Part shown: positions 34,301 to 44,453 of the stretch, one piece after another
How the letters are laid out: each line of letters begins with the position of its first letter
How positions within the stretch are numbered: position 1 is the stretch's first letter
From: Amblyornis subalaris
Lineage: Eukaryota; Chordata; Aves; Passeriformes; Ptilonorhynchidae
Direction: 5' to 3'
NCBI GenBank assembly: GCA_018881555.1
Contig: JACAXG010000167.1
Coordinates: 1,333,920-1,397,919, forward strand
DNA length: 64,000 bases
Program-made: the position numbers and the translations under genes
Notes under the pieces: generated by a model
Database searches by the model: none
What the model was told of the DNA's origin: nothing
The model's input: the letters and a program-made list of their open reading frames with translations, nothing else

Positions 34301-36330
34301 GGTTTCTGTGGGTTGACGAGTAATTGTGTGTGTTTCCAGAAGGAAGGATCTGTGTTCCTGTTACTGCTGCAGTGAAATATCTCCTCCAAACGAGTGTCTT
34401 GTTTACCAGCTCAGTTTCATCGAGGCAATTTTTGGCAGGCTGCCCTCCCGCTCCCTCCCCTCCCACCTCTACTCACTTTTTCCACAGCTTTCTCAGTGCT
34501 CCTTCCTCACCAACACTGTTTTTCACCCTTCCCTCCTCCTTTGATCAGAGTTGGATCCATTCCTGCACCTAATGTGCCTAAGCAAGGTGATTCACCTCCT
34601 CTCGACACCCCTTAGCTTAAATGCTGTTGTCTTTCCGTTAGGATCCAGAGACTAAACCATAATCCCATTTTTACTCTTCATTTTTATCACCTGGATGCTT
34701 TAGTTACATGGACGCACTTTATTTCCAAGCTAAAATACATTTGTATCATCTGTATTCAGCCAGTCATCTGGATTTGAAAGATCACAACATTTTTGGAGTG
34801 AAATAAGAGCTTGGACAAAACTCGTTATCCAAACCTGAAAGTGAGTTATTTATTAACTAAAACTTGCTTAAGCTTTTATTCAGGAAATCTGTCTTAATAA
34901 ATATTTAAATATATTCCTACCCCCAAATACTGAAATGAGAGAAAACCATTATATTTTTTACCCCCCCTCACTTCAGCCACAAGGTGCTTTGTTCAGAAGA
35001 CATTAAAATCCTCCAGTTNCATCAGTTAAACCATTCAGTCACCTTTCTGAGCAACTCTTTGCACATGGAGCTCCAGTGAAAAATCTCAACCATGGGTTAC
35101 TTTCAAATGTTTAACAAAAAGAGAGCTGCTTTAAGGAAAGCTTTCAGTCTTTACTATGGATGTATTGATTCTAATTGGCCTCAACATTTGTGGCCCGATT
35201 GTAGCAAACACTCTGGACAGTATCGGCCTCTTATTCCTTTAAAAAACAGGACCTTGGAGACTTGCTGCCTTATTTGGGCTGGTTTTAGCCTTCACTATTT
35301 CAGAGTGAGCTCTTACCCATCTCCAAGGTAACAAGGCACAGGCAAAGTAGGAAAGAGCTGTGATAAAGCGAGTACAAAACACAGGTGTGTGAGGCTGGAG
35401 GATCACACTGGTTTCTTCCACCTTTCCAAGGCACAGGAACAGGATTCCGGGCAGAGCTGGAGCAGCTGTAAACAGCAGCACACAGAGCAGTGGTGCAAGG
35501 GGCAGGTGCTGCTGTCAGGGGCCAGTAATCCACAGCCTGGACAGCTGAGAGTTGGGAGTAGTAATAAAAAAGAAGTGAGGAAATTATTAATTCAAACTGC
35601 TGCTGGAAATAAAAAGCTAGAGAATGTAAAAACAAAGTCTTCCTGCCCTTTTTCTGTTCCTTGCTGTTGCCTCTCTATAAGTAACAGAACCTGCTAGGTG
35701 ATGTGAAATGGCTTTGGTTCACTCCTCATCACCTGAAATATCAAAATTGGTAATCTCTTTGTTCCTGTATTTTATGAGTTAGAACTAAGGGATGGTGTGC
35801 CTGTTCACTGTCATTCCACTGTACTGACGACCTGAGAGCAGGATTTCAGCTGTCAGGATCCTTCCAAAGGACTGGTGTGTTTTCTAACTCAAACCAGCTG
35901 CCTTTCAAATGTCTCTCTGGGCTCATCCAGCAGCAGAACAGACATTGTGTTGTGCAGGCCCTGCATTTCCTGCTGGCAGTCACAGAGATAAAGGAGAAAA
36001 CTGCAGCAAGNTCAGTGCTTGGAGTGCCGGGTTTGGAGGACCCTGTGGGGTTCCCTGAGGGAAACAAGGAGTGCACAGGAGTTGCTTTAGGCACAAGTGC
36101 TGCTACTGACACTCTGTCCCCTGTAAATGACAGGGTGAAGCTGGAGGCAAAGATAACCTGGGGCAAGGCTGGCACAGCACCTCTGCCTGAGCTCCCTCTG
36201 GCACCTGTCAGCTCCTAAAGCAGCAAAGACTGAACGGAACTGTGGAGCAGCTGAGCAAAGAGCCCCCAGCAAAAAAAATGCTGCTTTCAAGCAGTATCTT
36301 GAAAATGGCTCTTCTGAAAGAACATGCACA
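31389..36330. other. Intergenic region between ARID4A and TIMM9
   Basis: About 5 kb without a recognised coding exon on either strand. One short CR1 fragment lies at 33300, and a C/T-rich patch spans 34440-34560. I searched the translations for TOMM20L/TOM20-type sequence and saw none. ORFs of 100-150 codons here (33028-33477, 35877-36218) overlap repeats or lack family features. Confidence 0.6.
33300..33372 (-). mobile_element. CR1 LINE short 3' fragment
   Basis: Reverse CR1 end: gagaatcacaaaacagtttg then aagatcattgtgttccagcc. The rest is lost. Confidence 0.65.
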
Positions 36331-36334
36331 CGTG

Positions 36335-36693
36335 TATGGCTCCCATTGATTTTATTTGAATTAAATAAAAAAGTGTATTCCCCATGTGACATTGATTCGT
36401 CTCAACCAATCTCAGCAAAAGGCAGCTGAGCCCTCCCACCACCCCTGAAATGCAAGCAGCAGTCTGTGGGCCCTGGGAAGGGTTGTATCCACACCATTCC
36501 CCCGTGGAAACAAACTCCAGTGCCAGGCCACCACGACTGACCTGTTTAACCCTTCATGGCTCCCACTGCCTGAGCAGCACCCACAACTCTGCTTGGAGCT
36601 GCTGGACACACATCCTGACAGAGGAATTGCCAAACGTGTTCTTGCCCAAGGAACAGTGGCACAGCTTGGTAAGTCTGAGCAGAGTGCTCTGGA
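36335..36693 (-). other. TIMM9: TIMM9 3' UTR
   Basis: On the minus strand AATAAA (complement of 36351-36356) follows the TAG stop (36696-36694) by about 340 bp and precedes a GT-rich stretch, placing cleavage near 36335. ORFs in this stretch on either strand have no support. Confidence 0.7.
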
Positions 36694-36828
36694 CTAACGA
36701 GGTTGGCTGAGCAGTCCTGCCTTGGCTGCCAGAGCCTCGTTCTGCTGGATGTGGTACTCCTGGAATCTCATGGAGATCCTCTGTGTCATCTTTAGATACT
36801 TCTGCAGGCAGTTTTCTGAGCAAGTTAT
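36694..36828 (-). CDS. TIMM9: TIMM9 coding exon 3 (second CX3C and stop)
   Basis: Encodes [20 protein letters not shown] then [18 protein letters not shown] and the C-terminus with TAG. The acceptor is the complement of CT at 36829-36830. Confidence 0.97.
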   Translation of the reverse strand: MTCSENCLQKYLKMTQRISMRFQEYHIQQNEALAAKAGLLSQPR

Positions 36829-39651
36829 CTAGANCAGGAGGGAAACAGAAGGCTTCAGACAGTAATTAAAACACTTCCCCAAGCAGGACCCAAAATATAA
36901 CCACATACAGGGATAAACAATTATGTGAGTACATCTCATATTAAGCCTGAAGATGAGGGCAGTAGAAAATGTGAAGTTTAGTTTTTGAGGTATGCCTGAA
37001 ACATCTAATATCCATTTTCATATTAAAGTCTCCATGGAAAACACCTTGGATCTAGGAGACACCACCATTTCATCTGTGGGCTCCTCTTGTGAAATTGAAC
37101 TATNTATTTTGAAATAAATAATAGATCTATTAAATTAGTATATTTTAATTGTTTACAAACACATACTGGTTTTGACAGCCAAATATGATCTACTCTGCTA
37201 GCTCAGTTTAACCTTCTTTTGGCCTTGTTCCCCTCGGCTTTATCAGTCTCCTGGTACCTGCTTGGTTACCCTTCAANAGAGCCACCAGAGTACATCAGTC
37301 AGCTGGACAGGGAAATAAATACCAGGGCCTATTCCATCCATAGTAATTTTTAAATTTAAAATGTTTTTTCTTTCTGTAAGTGTAGAGAAAGAGTTGTGAG
37401 ATTATTTCTGAGCTACAGTTCTACCAAATGGATATTCCGTGTCATGTTCAAACCTTGCTATCACTGCTGAAGGTTAACAAAATTGGGTAGAAAGGAAAGC
37501 AAACCTCTTTGCTTGATTACTGGAAAATCAGAACTTGCTTTAGTTCTGCTCAGTACAAAGGGATGTGAAAAGCAGAAGGGATGAAAATGAACAAGACAAA
37601 ACCCCAACAGCTCCACACACCACCCAGCACCTGCCCTTCTCGCTCCTCAACCTGGCACCAGCTACAGCCAAACCTGCTGAGCAGCAGCGAAGTCTCCCTA
37701 GGAAACAACTTCTGGAACTGCCCCAAGCCTCTGCTGCCAGAGGGAGAGGTGTTTGTGACACAGTGCTCGGGAACCTAGACTTGCAGTGGGACGTGTAAGG
37801 AAAGCACTCAAAAGCTGGTTGTTTTCAAGTGTAGAATCCCAAAGAAGATGCNTGGAGGTATTAATCTCAATTACTTAATAAGGAACTACGACTTTAAAGA
37901 AGAACATGGGAATTTCCATATCAGATAGACCAATGTCCATCTAGACCAGTGTTCTGTTTCCAGCAGGGGCCAGAGACAGGTGCTCTGCAAGAAATCCCAT
38001 AATGGNTAATATGGACGCAACTTCCCATAAGGAAGTTTCTTCCTAGTTCCACTGTTAACAGGTGGCTCCTGTACTACCAGACAGAGACCCTCTGCAATTC
38101 ACAGAAGCAANAAAAGGCAGGTCACAATCATAAAATGGTTTGGGTTGGAGGGGACCTTAAAGATCACCTCATTCCAACCCCCTGCCATGGGCAGGGACAC
38201 CTCCCACTAGACCAGGTTGCTCCAAGAATTTAAGAATATTTTTTAGACCTAAATAATCTTTAACCCAGAATAATTACGACCTGTAATAGAATTCCACTAA
38301 GGCAGATGCAGTGAAGATTAGGGAAGGAAGAAATCTGTCTTGGGAAACTAAGAGAGCTTTGTTCAAGGCAGCAGAACCAGAGCTGAAAGGAGACAGGATT
38401 TTTGCCTGCAGTGAGGAGTTGAACTCCAGGGAAGCAGAAAATGCTCAAAAACAATGGTTAGTTTAAAATTTTAGGGGTTTTTTTTCCCCTGCCAGTGAAG
38501 TCAAGCAAAGGTTATTAGATTTTTTACCAACAAAATGATTAGGCTCTGAAACAGCCTCTCAACAGGCAAGGAGAAGCAAAAACATGCAACTAATCTTATG
38601 GAGAGCTTAATCTTTTTTGCAGATGATGACGTGAGGGAGCTCCCTGCAGTGCAGGGAAGTGGATTTAACAGCCAGAGCTGTGTTCCCATGACTCACTACA
38701 AAGCAGGAACGTGGGCAGGTAAACAAATATTTCAGCAGGATTCTTCAAAGAATGAGATGCAGGCTGTAGGTGGGCAACTTCCATGTCCATGGAGCTACTA
38801 TCCAGTAGAAGTTAAGGCACCAGAACCTCTGACAGGTNAGAGAATCAAATGCACAGAACTGCAATGAGCAGCTGACAATGGAGACTGGGCAGATTCTCTG
38901 TGTGTAGCACTGACAACCAACTTCTAGAATGGTTTTGGCGGGAAGGGACCCTAAAGCCCATCCAGTTCCACCCCCTGCCATGGGCAGGGACACCTTCCAC
39001 TAGATCAGGTTGCTCCAAACCCTGTCCAGCCTGGTCTGGAACACTCCCAGGGATGGGACACCCACACTCCACTGAAGGCTGCTGCCTGGCTTTGTAGCAA
39101 GCTGGAAGATCAAAACTCTCAAAGTTGCTTTTGAAAGTGGAATACTAGACAGCAATTCTTCCAAAGGGTCATTAGAGGCCATTACCTACCTCTTCTGGTT
39201 TCACATCTCTGCTAGTGAAATCCTTTATGCAATCCAGGAAGCAATTTTCTGTAAGTTTATTGTATGTGCCAAGAAACTCCTTGAACTGTAAATAAAAATT
39301 GGACAATGAGTATTTAAAAAAAAAAATTTAAAAATCTGTGTTAATTTTTCTTACACAGTTGCACGGGCCAGCTGGTCACAGTAAATCTGAAGGACAAGTC
39401 ACTAGAAAATTTGCTCTCAGTCAGAAAATTNCAGCATCAAAAGCTGCTTGTACTCAAAATATGCTATTTGTCAGTGGTCACCTGTTTAAATTTTGGCTGT
39501 GTGAACTCACATAACTCAGACTTTTTGTCCTTCCCTATGCCCTACACCTTTCACTCTGTGACAGAGTAGCACAAGACCTTCCAAGCCACCACTCCCAAAT
39601 GCAGCCTCTTACCTGCTTGATCTGATCAGCCTCTGATATTTGTCCAGCCAT
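36694..39651 (-). CDS. TIMM9: TIMM9, mitochondrial intermembrane-space chaperone, complete coding sequence
   Basis: Complement join: 39651-39613, 39285-39190, 36828-36694. The product is 89 residues, the same length as human TIMM9. It begins [13 protein letters not shown] and ends [14 protein letters not shown]. Two CX3C motifs, CFLDC and CSENC, are intact. These disulfide-paired cysteines define small Tim proteins. The protein assembles with TIMM10 to carry hydrophobic precursors across the intermembrane space to TIM22. The start Met has A at -3 and G at +4. Introns are GT-AG on the minus strand and phases are 0. The non-coding 5' exon is probably in the CpG island at 43.7 kb, shared with KIAA0586. 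Confidence 0.97.
37925..38050 (+). repeat. Ancient amniote LINE/SINE-like remnant
   Basis: Contains tagaccaatgtccatctaga, ccagtgttctgtttccagca and gcaagaaatccc, a phrase order familiar from old CR1/L3-type tails in amniotes. Assignment is from memory and tentative. Confidence 0.4.
38128..38226 (-). mobile_element. CR1 LINE 3' fragment, sense to TIMM9
   Basis: Reverse CR1 end: aatggtttgggttggagggg, ccatgggcagggacacctcc, actagaccaggttgctccaa. Confidence 0.87.
38924..39075 (-). mobile_element. CR1 LINE 3' fragment, sense to TIMM9
   Basis: Reverse CR1 end of about 150 bp, ending about 115 bp from TIMM9 coding exon 2. Confidence 0.85.
39190..39285 (-). CDS. TIMM9: TIMM9 coding exon 2 (first CX3C)
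   Basis: Encodes [20 protein letters not shown] then [12 protein letters not shown], 32 codons, phase 0 at both ends. Minus-strand donor gtaggt. Confidence 0.97.
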
Positions 39652-39676
39652 ATTCCACTGCCTGTGACTCAGTCAC
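39613..39676 (-). CDS. TIMM9: TIMM9 first coding exon with start codon
   Basis: ATG is the complement of 39649-39651 and encodes [13 protein letters not shown] to 39613, with donor gtaaga. About 25 nt of 5' UTR precede it, after a minus-strand acceptor (complement of CT at 39677-39678) with a pyrimidine tract. Confidence 0.92.
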
Positions 39677-41039
39677 CTAAAGGTGAGGATAAAAGTCGAG
39701 TTTTAAAGAGGAAACATAAATACAAACTGCAGCATTTTACATCAGAATGGAATTTTATACATCCTTGAAGTGTGTTTAAATGCAACTTTGCCAACAAACT
39801 TCCAAGCCATTCACTCGAAGCGAAGTTACCTATTTGAAATGTATTCAGTTAAAAGAACATCCAAGATAATTCCAGGTACGAAACCTTACCAGATCCACCT
39901 GTTAACTGCTGTCCTTTAAGCACTTTTAGGGCATTTAAAACAGCTAAAATGACTTATAAACTACTTTATTTATTTTTTGAAGTGCTGTCACAAAGTAAAC
40001 CAGGGCAGAAGCTGGTGAAGAAGCAAAGCCTTAACACTTTCTAGCCTTAGAGTCTCAGTGACTTTAGATGATCTGTAAAAAGTAAGGAAAAAAGGCAAAT
40101 ATGAACTGGCAGTCCCTGTGAACAGATGCAGTACAAGATGCAGGGCCTGATTTCTGTGCTGCTGCACCAAACACTTAAACTACAGCAAATGTTCCAGTCA
40201 TTGACTGTAGTAAATTAAATGCAAGAAAACAGAAGAATGGGAATGGCCCTAAAGGAATGAAACAGACAAAGAAAATGGGAAGAAGTAAAAAGCCATGGAA
40301 CCAAGAATTTAAATAAGCATACTCAAGGAAGACTCACGTTCCTAATCCAACATACTGAACAAGTTAAGGCTTGAAAGCATCCCTGCAGGTTTCCTAGAAT
40401 ACTGAAACCTTGTCTTTCTTTTCCCTTAATTTCCATGTTATCTAAGACCTATCACAGATGATAATGCAAACTAATATCACGTGTTGATGAGAACAAGCTC
40501 CTTCAGTTTAATTCAACTTGTGGAAGAAAAATGAGCACTGAAGTGTAATCACTTTGGAGAAAAAAAAAGTTCATTTAGCCCTTTAGCAAGGGCTACTTAC
40601 AATTAATCTTCTATTATGCTTTGCCAATTTTTGGGCAAGACATTCATGTTTTAGAGAGCTTTGAACTATTCCAGTCTCGCAGCAGGGGGGAGGGAAGGGG
40701 TACACAAGCTGCCTGAACATGAACAAAGAGACAGCAACAATTATTTCTACAACAGAAAGAAAACTAAGCAACTAAAAATAGCATCAGGGAGCTCTCACAG
40801 GAGTGAACTCTCCCTACACCCCCTCCCAGCAGCACAGGATTGTGACATCTGCCTCTTAACATCACACTTTATCCCTGCACAGGGAGCCAATTCAGGGACT
40901 GGAGTGCAAGTGCACAGATGATTCTGGAATGTAAGATGCAAGAATTCCTCATGGGCNGACAGGTCACACAGGTTATTCTGAAGGAGAACCTACAGGATAT
41001 GGTGGTTAAGAAACAATGTTTTATTCAGGCTGTCACTGA

Positions 41040-41335
41040 ACCAGACTGGTTTGGGTTGGAAGGAACCTTCAACCATCTCATTCCAACCCCCCACCATGGG
41101 CAGGGACACCTTCCACTATCGCAGGTTGCTCCAACTCCCATTCAACCTGGCCTTGGACACTTCCAGGATGGGGCAGCCACAGCTTCTCTGGNCAACCNGT
41201 GCCAGGGCCTCACCACCCTCAGAGCCAAGAATTTCTTCCTAACATCTAATCCTGCCCTNTGTCAGTGCAAAGCCATTCCCCCTTGTCCTGTCACCCCATG
41301 CCCTTGTCCATGCCCCTCTCCAGCCTGTCTCTTCT
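41040..41335 (-). mobile_element. CR1 LINE 3' fragment, sense to TIMM9
   Basis: Clear reverse CR1, about 295 bp, with ggtttgggttggaaggaacc and ggatggggcagccacagctt. Several Ns. The overlapping ORF at 40918-41397 is repeat-derived. Confidence 0.9.
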
Positions 41336-43464
41336 ATCCTAAACCTCTATTTTGTTTTAGGAGAATGGACATGACCACCACCTGGGACAACAACTAGTGC
41401 AAAGTGATGGCAGCTCCACTCTCTCATTCCTCAGCCTGTGAGAAAGTAAGACCAGTGACAATTCTCTCAGATCAGGGTATGCAGATAATTAAACAGAAAT
41501 TGCAGGGAGCAGGAAAGACTCTTGTCCTCTGCCAAAGGCGGGAAGCTCAAAGCTTCAACTGTTGGTGCCATTTTCTCACACTCAGCGTTGCTTCATGATC
41601 TGTGTTTACAGCAAACCTGATCTCTGTCCTTCTGTGACTGGTTTGGCAAGATTGGAAATGGCAGATTGGAACTGTAGTTTCACCAAGCTCTGACACCTGG
41701 GGAAGGCTCTGATTTACATCAGCACAANGGCACCATCTGATCTGAAGTGCCTGAAGCCCTTGTGCCAGCACAGGTATTTCACACATTCCAGCACAGGCAG
41801 TGAAATTACACAGCTCTGCTGCACCTTTAGCTGTAAATTACAGCCTTAACACCTAAAAATGAGCTACTGAACGTTCCCAGGAACGAGCATATCTGATTTG
41901 CTCTAAAGTCTGGTAAATGTATTATTTCAAGTTTTCCTGCTGCTTCTCCCCTTTCCCTCCAACCTCTGCAAAAAGCTTTAACAAGGGCGATGAAAGAGCC
42001 CATTCCAGCGCTCAGCACCTCCACCAACCCACCCNAGAGCTTTCTACAGAGCTGTTCACACCACTCCTGCATGGTTCAGGTTTAATCCTACAGAACCTGG
42101 AGGACTTTCCTCTGGGCTAAATTTGAAAACTCAGCATTGCCCTTCTAAACAAGGATATTCACACTGCGGGAAGCAGAGCTCTCTGCACAAACCTCTGCTG
42201 CAGGGGCCACGTGGTCTGGGTGTGCTGGTTCACCAGAAAGGAGCAAGAACTGGGAAATCTCCCTTCTTGAAAGGGCCTGGAGCTCTTCCAAATATGTTTT
42301 GGTGTTCTAAAGAGTCATTAAGAGAAGTCCCTCTGAGCAAAATAAGCAGTTAAGGGTAACGTGAGGTTTTGATTTTTCAGAGTGAGGAATGATGGCTTTT
42401 CCAGGCTTTAATCCATCCAAACCTGTGTGATCCATCCCAGCTCCCAGCCCTATTTTAGAATCTGGAAAATGCTTCTAATAGTTGCTTCTGCTGTGGCTGC
42501 CACTCCCGTTGCCATGGAAACTGAAAAACACTAGAGAGTGACAGCTATTTTTAAGAGGGAAAAGCTACTTTAGAACTAAAACCAGGGATTAGGTGAAAGA
42601 CTCCGAGCTAACATGGGTCAATCCTCTGCATCCATGGCAGGAGGCACAGGAGCCAGAACTACAGGTGTCAGAACTCTTCCAAAACTTCTGATGTGTGGGA
42701 ATACAGCTTTTCCAGCTGTGTCTCCAGGCTTCTGGAAGTAGAAGGGTCATGAACGTAACTCCTAAGTGCTAATAATTGGAACAGAAATTTTAATTATTAC
42801 TGTTATTATCATTACTATAGTGCTGGGTGCCCAAAACGCCTCCCTCCCTCACCAACCTCAAGCTCCTACAGGTGAAGCACATGGAGGAAGTTTCCTCCTC
42901 ACTCATGTAACCACCACTCATGTCCATGACCTACTCTGGAGTCAGTTTCCTTTCCCATGAAAATAAACAAGCCCTGTATTTGGGATTTTTTATTTATTAT
43001 TCACTACCTCCTGGATCTGGCCTGAACTCTGCTATGAAGGAAGTCAGAGGTAGAAATGTAGCACAAAGGTGAGTTACCANAGCCAGTCTGACCTCAGACA
43101 CCACGGGAGCCTCTGAATACTCTGAACACGTGCACGGGTGTCTGTCCTGAAGGAAAATACACATTTTTCCCATCAGCACTCTCCTATTTAAGTCAGATCA
43201 GACCTGCCTGACACTTCTGACCCAATAAAATCAAAACCTGAGGATAAAACAACTTCACATCGAGCTCTTTTTTTTTTTCCTTCCTTTTACACCATCCTCC
43301 AGCCCTCCCTTCCAAGGGCACCTTGAGTTCCTCTCCCTCGGTAGACGCTCGCTCAGCCAAGCCCNGGCCCAACACCGGGCACAGAGCGCCCTTATCCCCA
43401 CCGAGCCGCCCGACACCGGGAAAAACCCCGGTGCGGCGGGGAGGGGGGAATCTCCCCATCCAGG

Positions 43465-43672
43465 GCCCTCGGGAGCGCTCTCGGCCCCTTAGGGTCCCTC
43501 AAAAAGCCTCCTGGTACCTCAGGAGCGCTCCCGGCTCCTCACGAGCCACGCGAACGCTGCGGGTCCTTCATGGGCTCTCCCGGGCCCTCGGGAGCGCTCC
43601 CGGTTCCTCACGGGCTCTCCCGGTCTCTCGGGAACGCTCCCGGTCCCTCAGGAACGCTCCCGGTGCTTCCCG
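43465..43672 (+). repeat. Degenerate GC-rich tandem repeat
   Basis: Repeated variants of ctcgggagcgctcccggt and cctcacgggctctcccgg over about 200 bp beside the promoter, downstream of the TIMM9 start side. Overlapping ORFs on both strands (up to 271 codons) reflect composition. Confidence 0.65.
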
Positions 43673-43732
43673 GGCGCGCGCCCGTCCCCCCACGCCCGTC
43701 CCCTCCCGCGCGCGAGGCCCGCGCGCACTCAC

Positions 43733-43800
43733 CGCCCCGCGCGCCGGCCCCGCAGATTCGCCACGCGCGCGACAGTGGGGCCCGCCCCGCACGGGCCCCG
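43733..43800 (-). other. TIMM9: TIMM9 non-coding first exon (inferred)
   Basis: On the minus strand GGGGCG/gtgagt places a strong donor after base 43733, in the CpG island and upstream of the coding exons. The 5' limit is unknown and the end given is a guess. Confidence 0.45.
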
Positions 43801-43828
43801 CAGATTCGCCGCGCGCGCGTGGCGAATC
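43755..43828. promoter_or_regulatory. Repeated GATTCGCC motif with palindrome
   Basis: GATTCGCC occurs at 43755-43762 and 43803-43810, and inverted as GGCGAATC at 43821-43828. The last two flank an alternating GC run and make a nearly perfect 26-bp palindrome centred between the divergent genes. The binding factor is not known to me. Confidence 0.55.
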
Positions 43829-43874
43829 GGCACCCGCGCACTCAGCAGCCGGTTTACCCTCCCGGGGCGCGCGG

Positions 43875-43933
43875 TTCCCGCCGGACGCTGCTGAGGGGCG
43901 GACACGCGTTTCCCGCCGGACGCCTCTGAGGGG
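43875..43933 (+). promoter_or_regulatory. Duplicated E2F-like promoter block
   Basis: A 24-bp block starting ttcccgccggacgc occurs at 43875-43898 and 43910-43933, period 35 bp, with two mismatches. TTTCCCGCC matches the established E2F/DP core, fitting cell-cycle or ciliary gene control. Binding is inferred. Confidence 0.5.
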
Positions 43934-43944
43934 ACGCCGTGGCC

Positions 43945-43986
43945 ATGGCACCGCGCGCTTCCGGTGCCGGCGGCGGGAGCGGGTGA
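43945..43986 (+). other. Upstream ORF of KIAA0586
   Basis: ATG in a near-ideal GCCATGG context, 13 codons (MAPRASGAGGGSG) then TGA, ending 187 bp before the main start. It matters only if transcription begins before 43945. Confidence 0.45.
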
Positions 43987-44173
43987 GGCGGAGGGGCTCG
44001 AGCGGCGCTGGGACAGCTGGAAGGCGGCTCTCTGCACGGCAGCCGTGCCCGCGACGTGGGAGGGAGCCGCGCTCCGGAGCCTTCAGGCTGCTCTCCCAGC
44101 CGCCGCAGCGCCCGGCCCGCAAGGACGCCCCTTTGTGAGGGCGCCGCTCGCCGAGCCTGCTCAGACATCCCCC

Positions 44174-44453
44174 ATGGAAGCGCAGAGCAGCTCCAGCGCC
44201 AGCCAGGACTCCCTGGGCAGCCTGACGGCGTGCGATGTGCTGATCCGCTCCACGGGGGTCTGCAGGGAGAAGCCCGCGGCCTGCGGCCGCGGCAGGAAAG
44301 TGACGGTCGCTGTCCAGAAGCTGCGGGACGGGGTCTCTCCCTGCCCGGGGGANTTGGCTGCAGACGTGGGCCCCCGCGCTCCCCCGGCCGCGGTGTCAGC
44401 CTGGGCTCCGTGCGGGGCAGGGACGCCCCGCGCCTCCCCCAGCGCCGCTCCAG
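44174..44453 (+). CDS. KIAA0586: KIAA0586 coding exon 1
   Basis: GC-rich first exon starting [17 protein letters not shown], with [11 protein letters not shown] and VAVQKLRD; it then turns Ala/Pro-rich. The ATG lies in cccATGg context. Donor gtgcgt at 44454, phase 1. The N-terminus diverges from the human form I recall. Confidence 0.82.

Larger units (their letters stand above)
36829..39189 (-). other. TIMM9: TIMM9 intron 2
   Basis: 2.4-kb intron holding two CR1 fragments and an ancient repeat remnant, all listed separately. The rest is unremarkable AT-rich sequence. Confidence 0.75.
39677..43732 (-). other. TIMM9: TIMM9 intron 1 (inferred)
   Basis: About 4.1 kb between the coding exon 1 acceptor and a strong minus-strand donor in the CpG island. 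One CR1 fragment at 41040; the rest shows no coding sequence. Confidence 0.6.

Noticed and set aside
40918..41397. 159-codon + strand ORF
   Set aside because: Antisense read of a CR1 fragment containing several Ns.
43945..43982. Alternative KIAA0586 first exon using gtgagg after 43982
   Set aside because: The resulting phase does not fit exon 2 or exon 3.
43323..44138. 271-codon ORF on + and 184-codon ORF on - (43568-44122) in the CpG island
   Set aside because: Both follow from GC-rich, stop-poor, repetitive sequence. Arg/Pro/Ala/Ser composition mirrors the tandem repeat and there is no family similarity.
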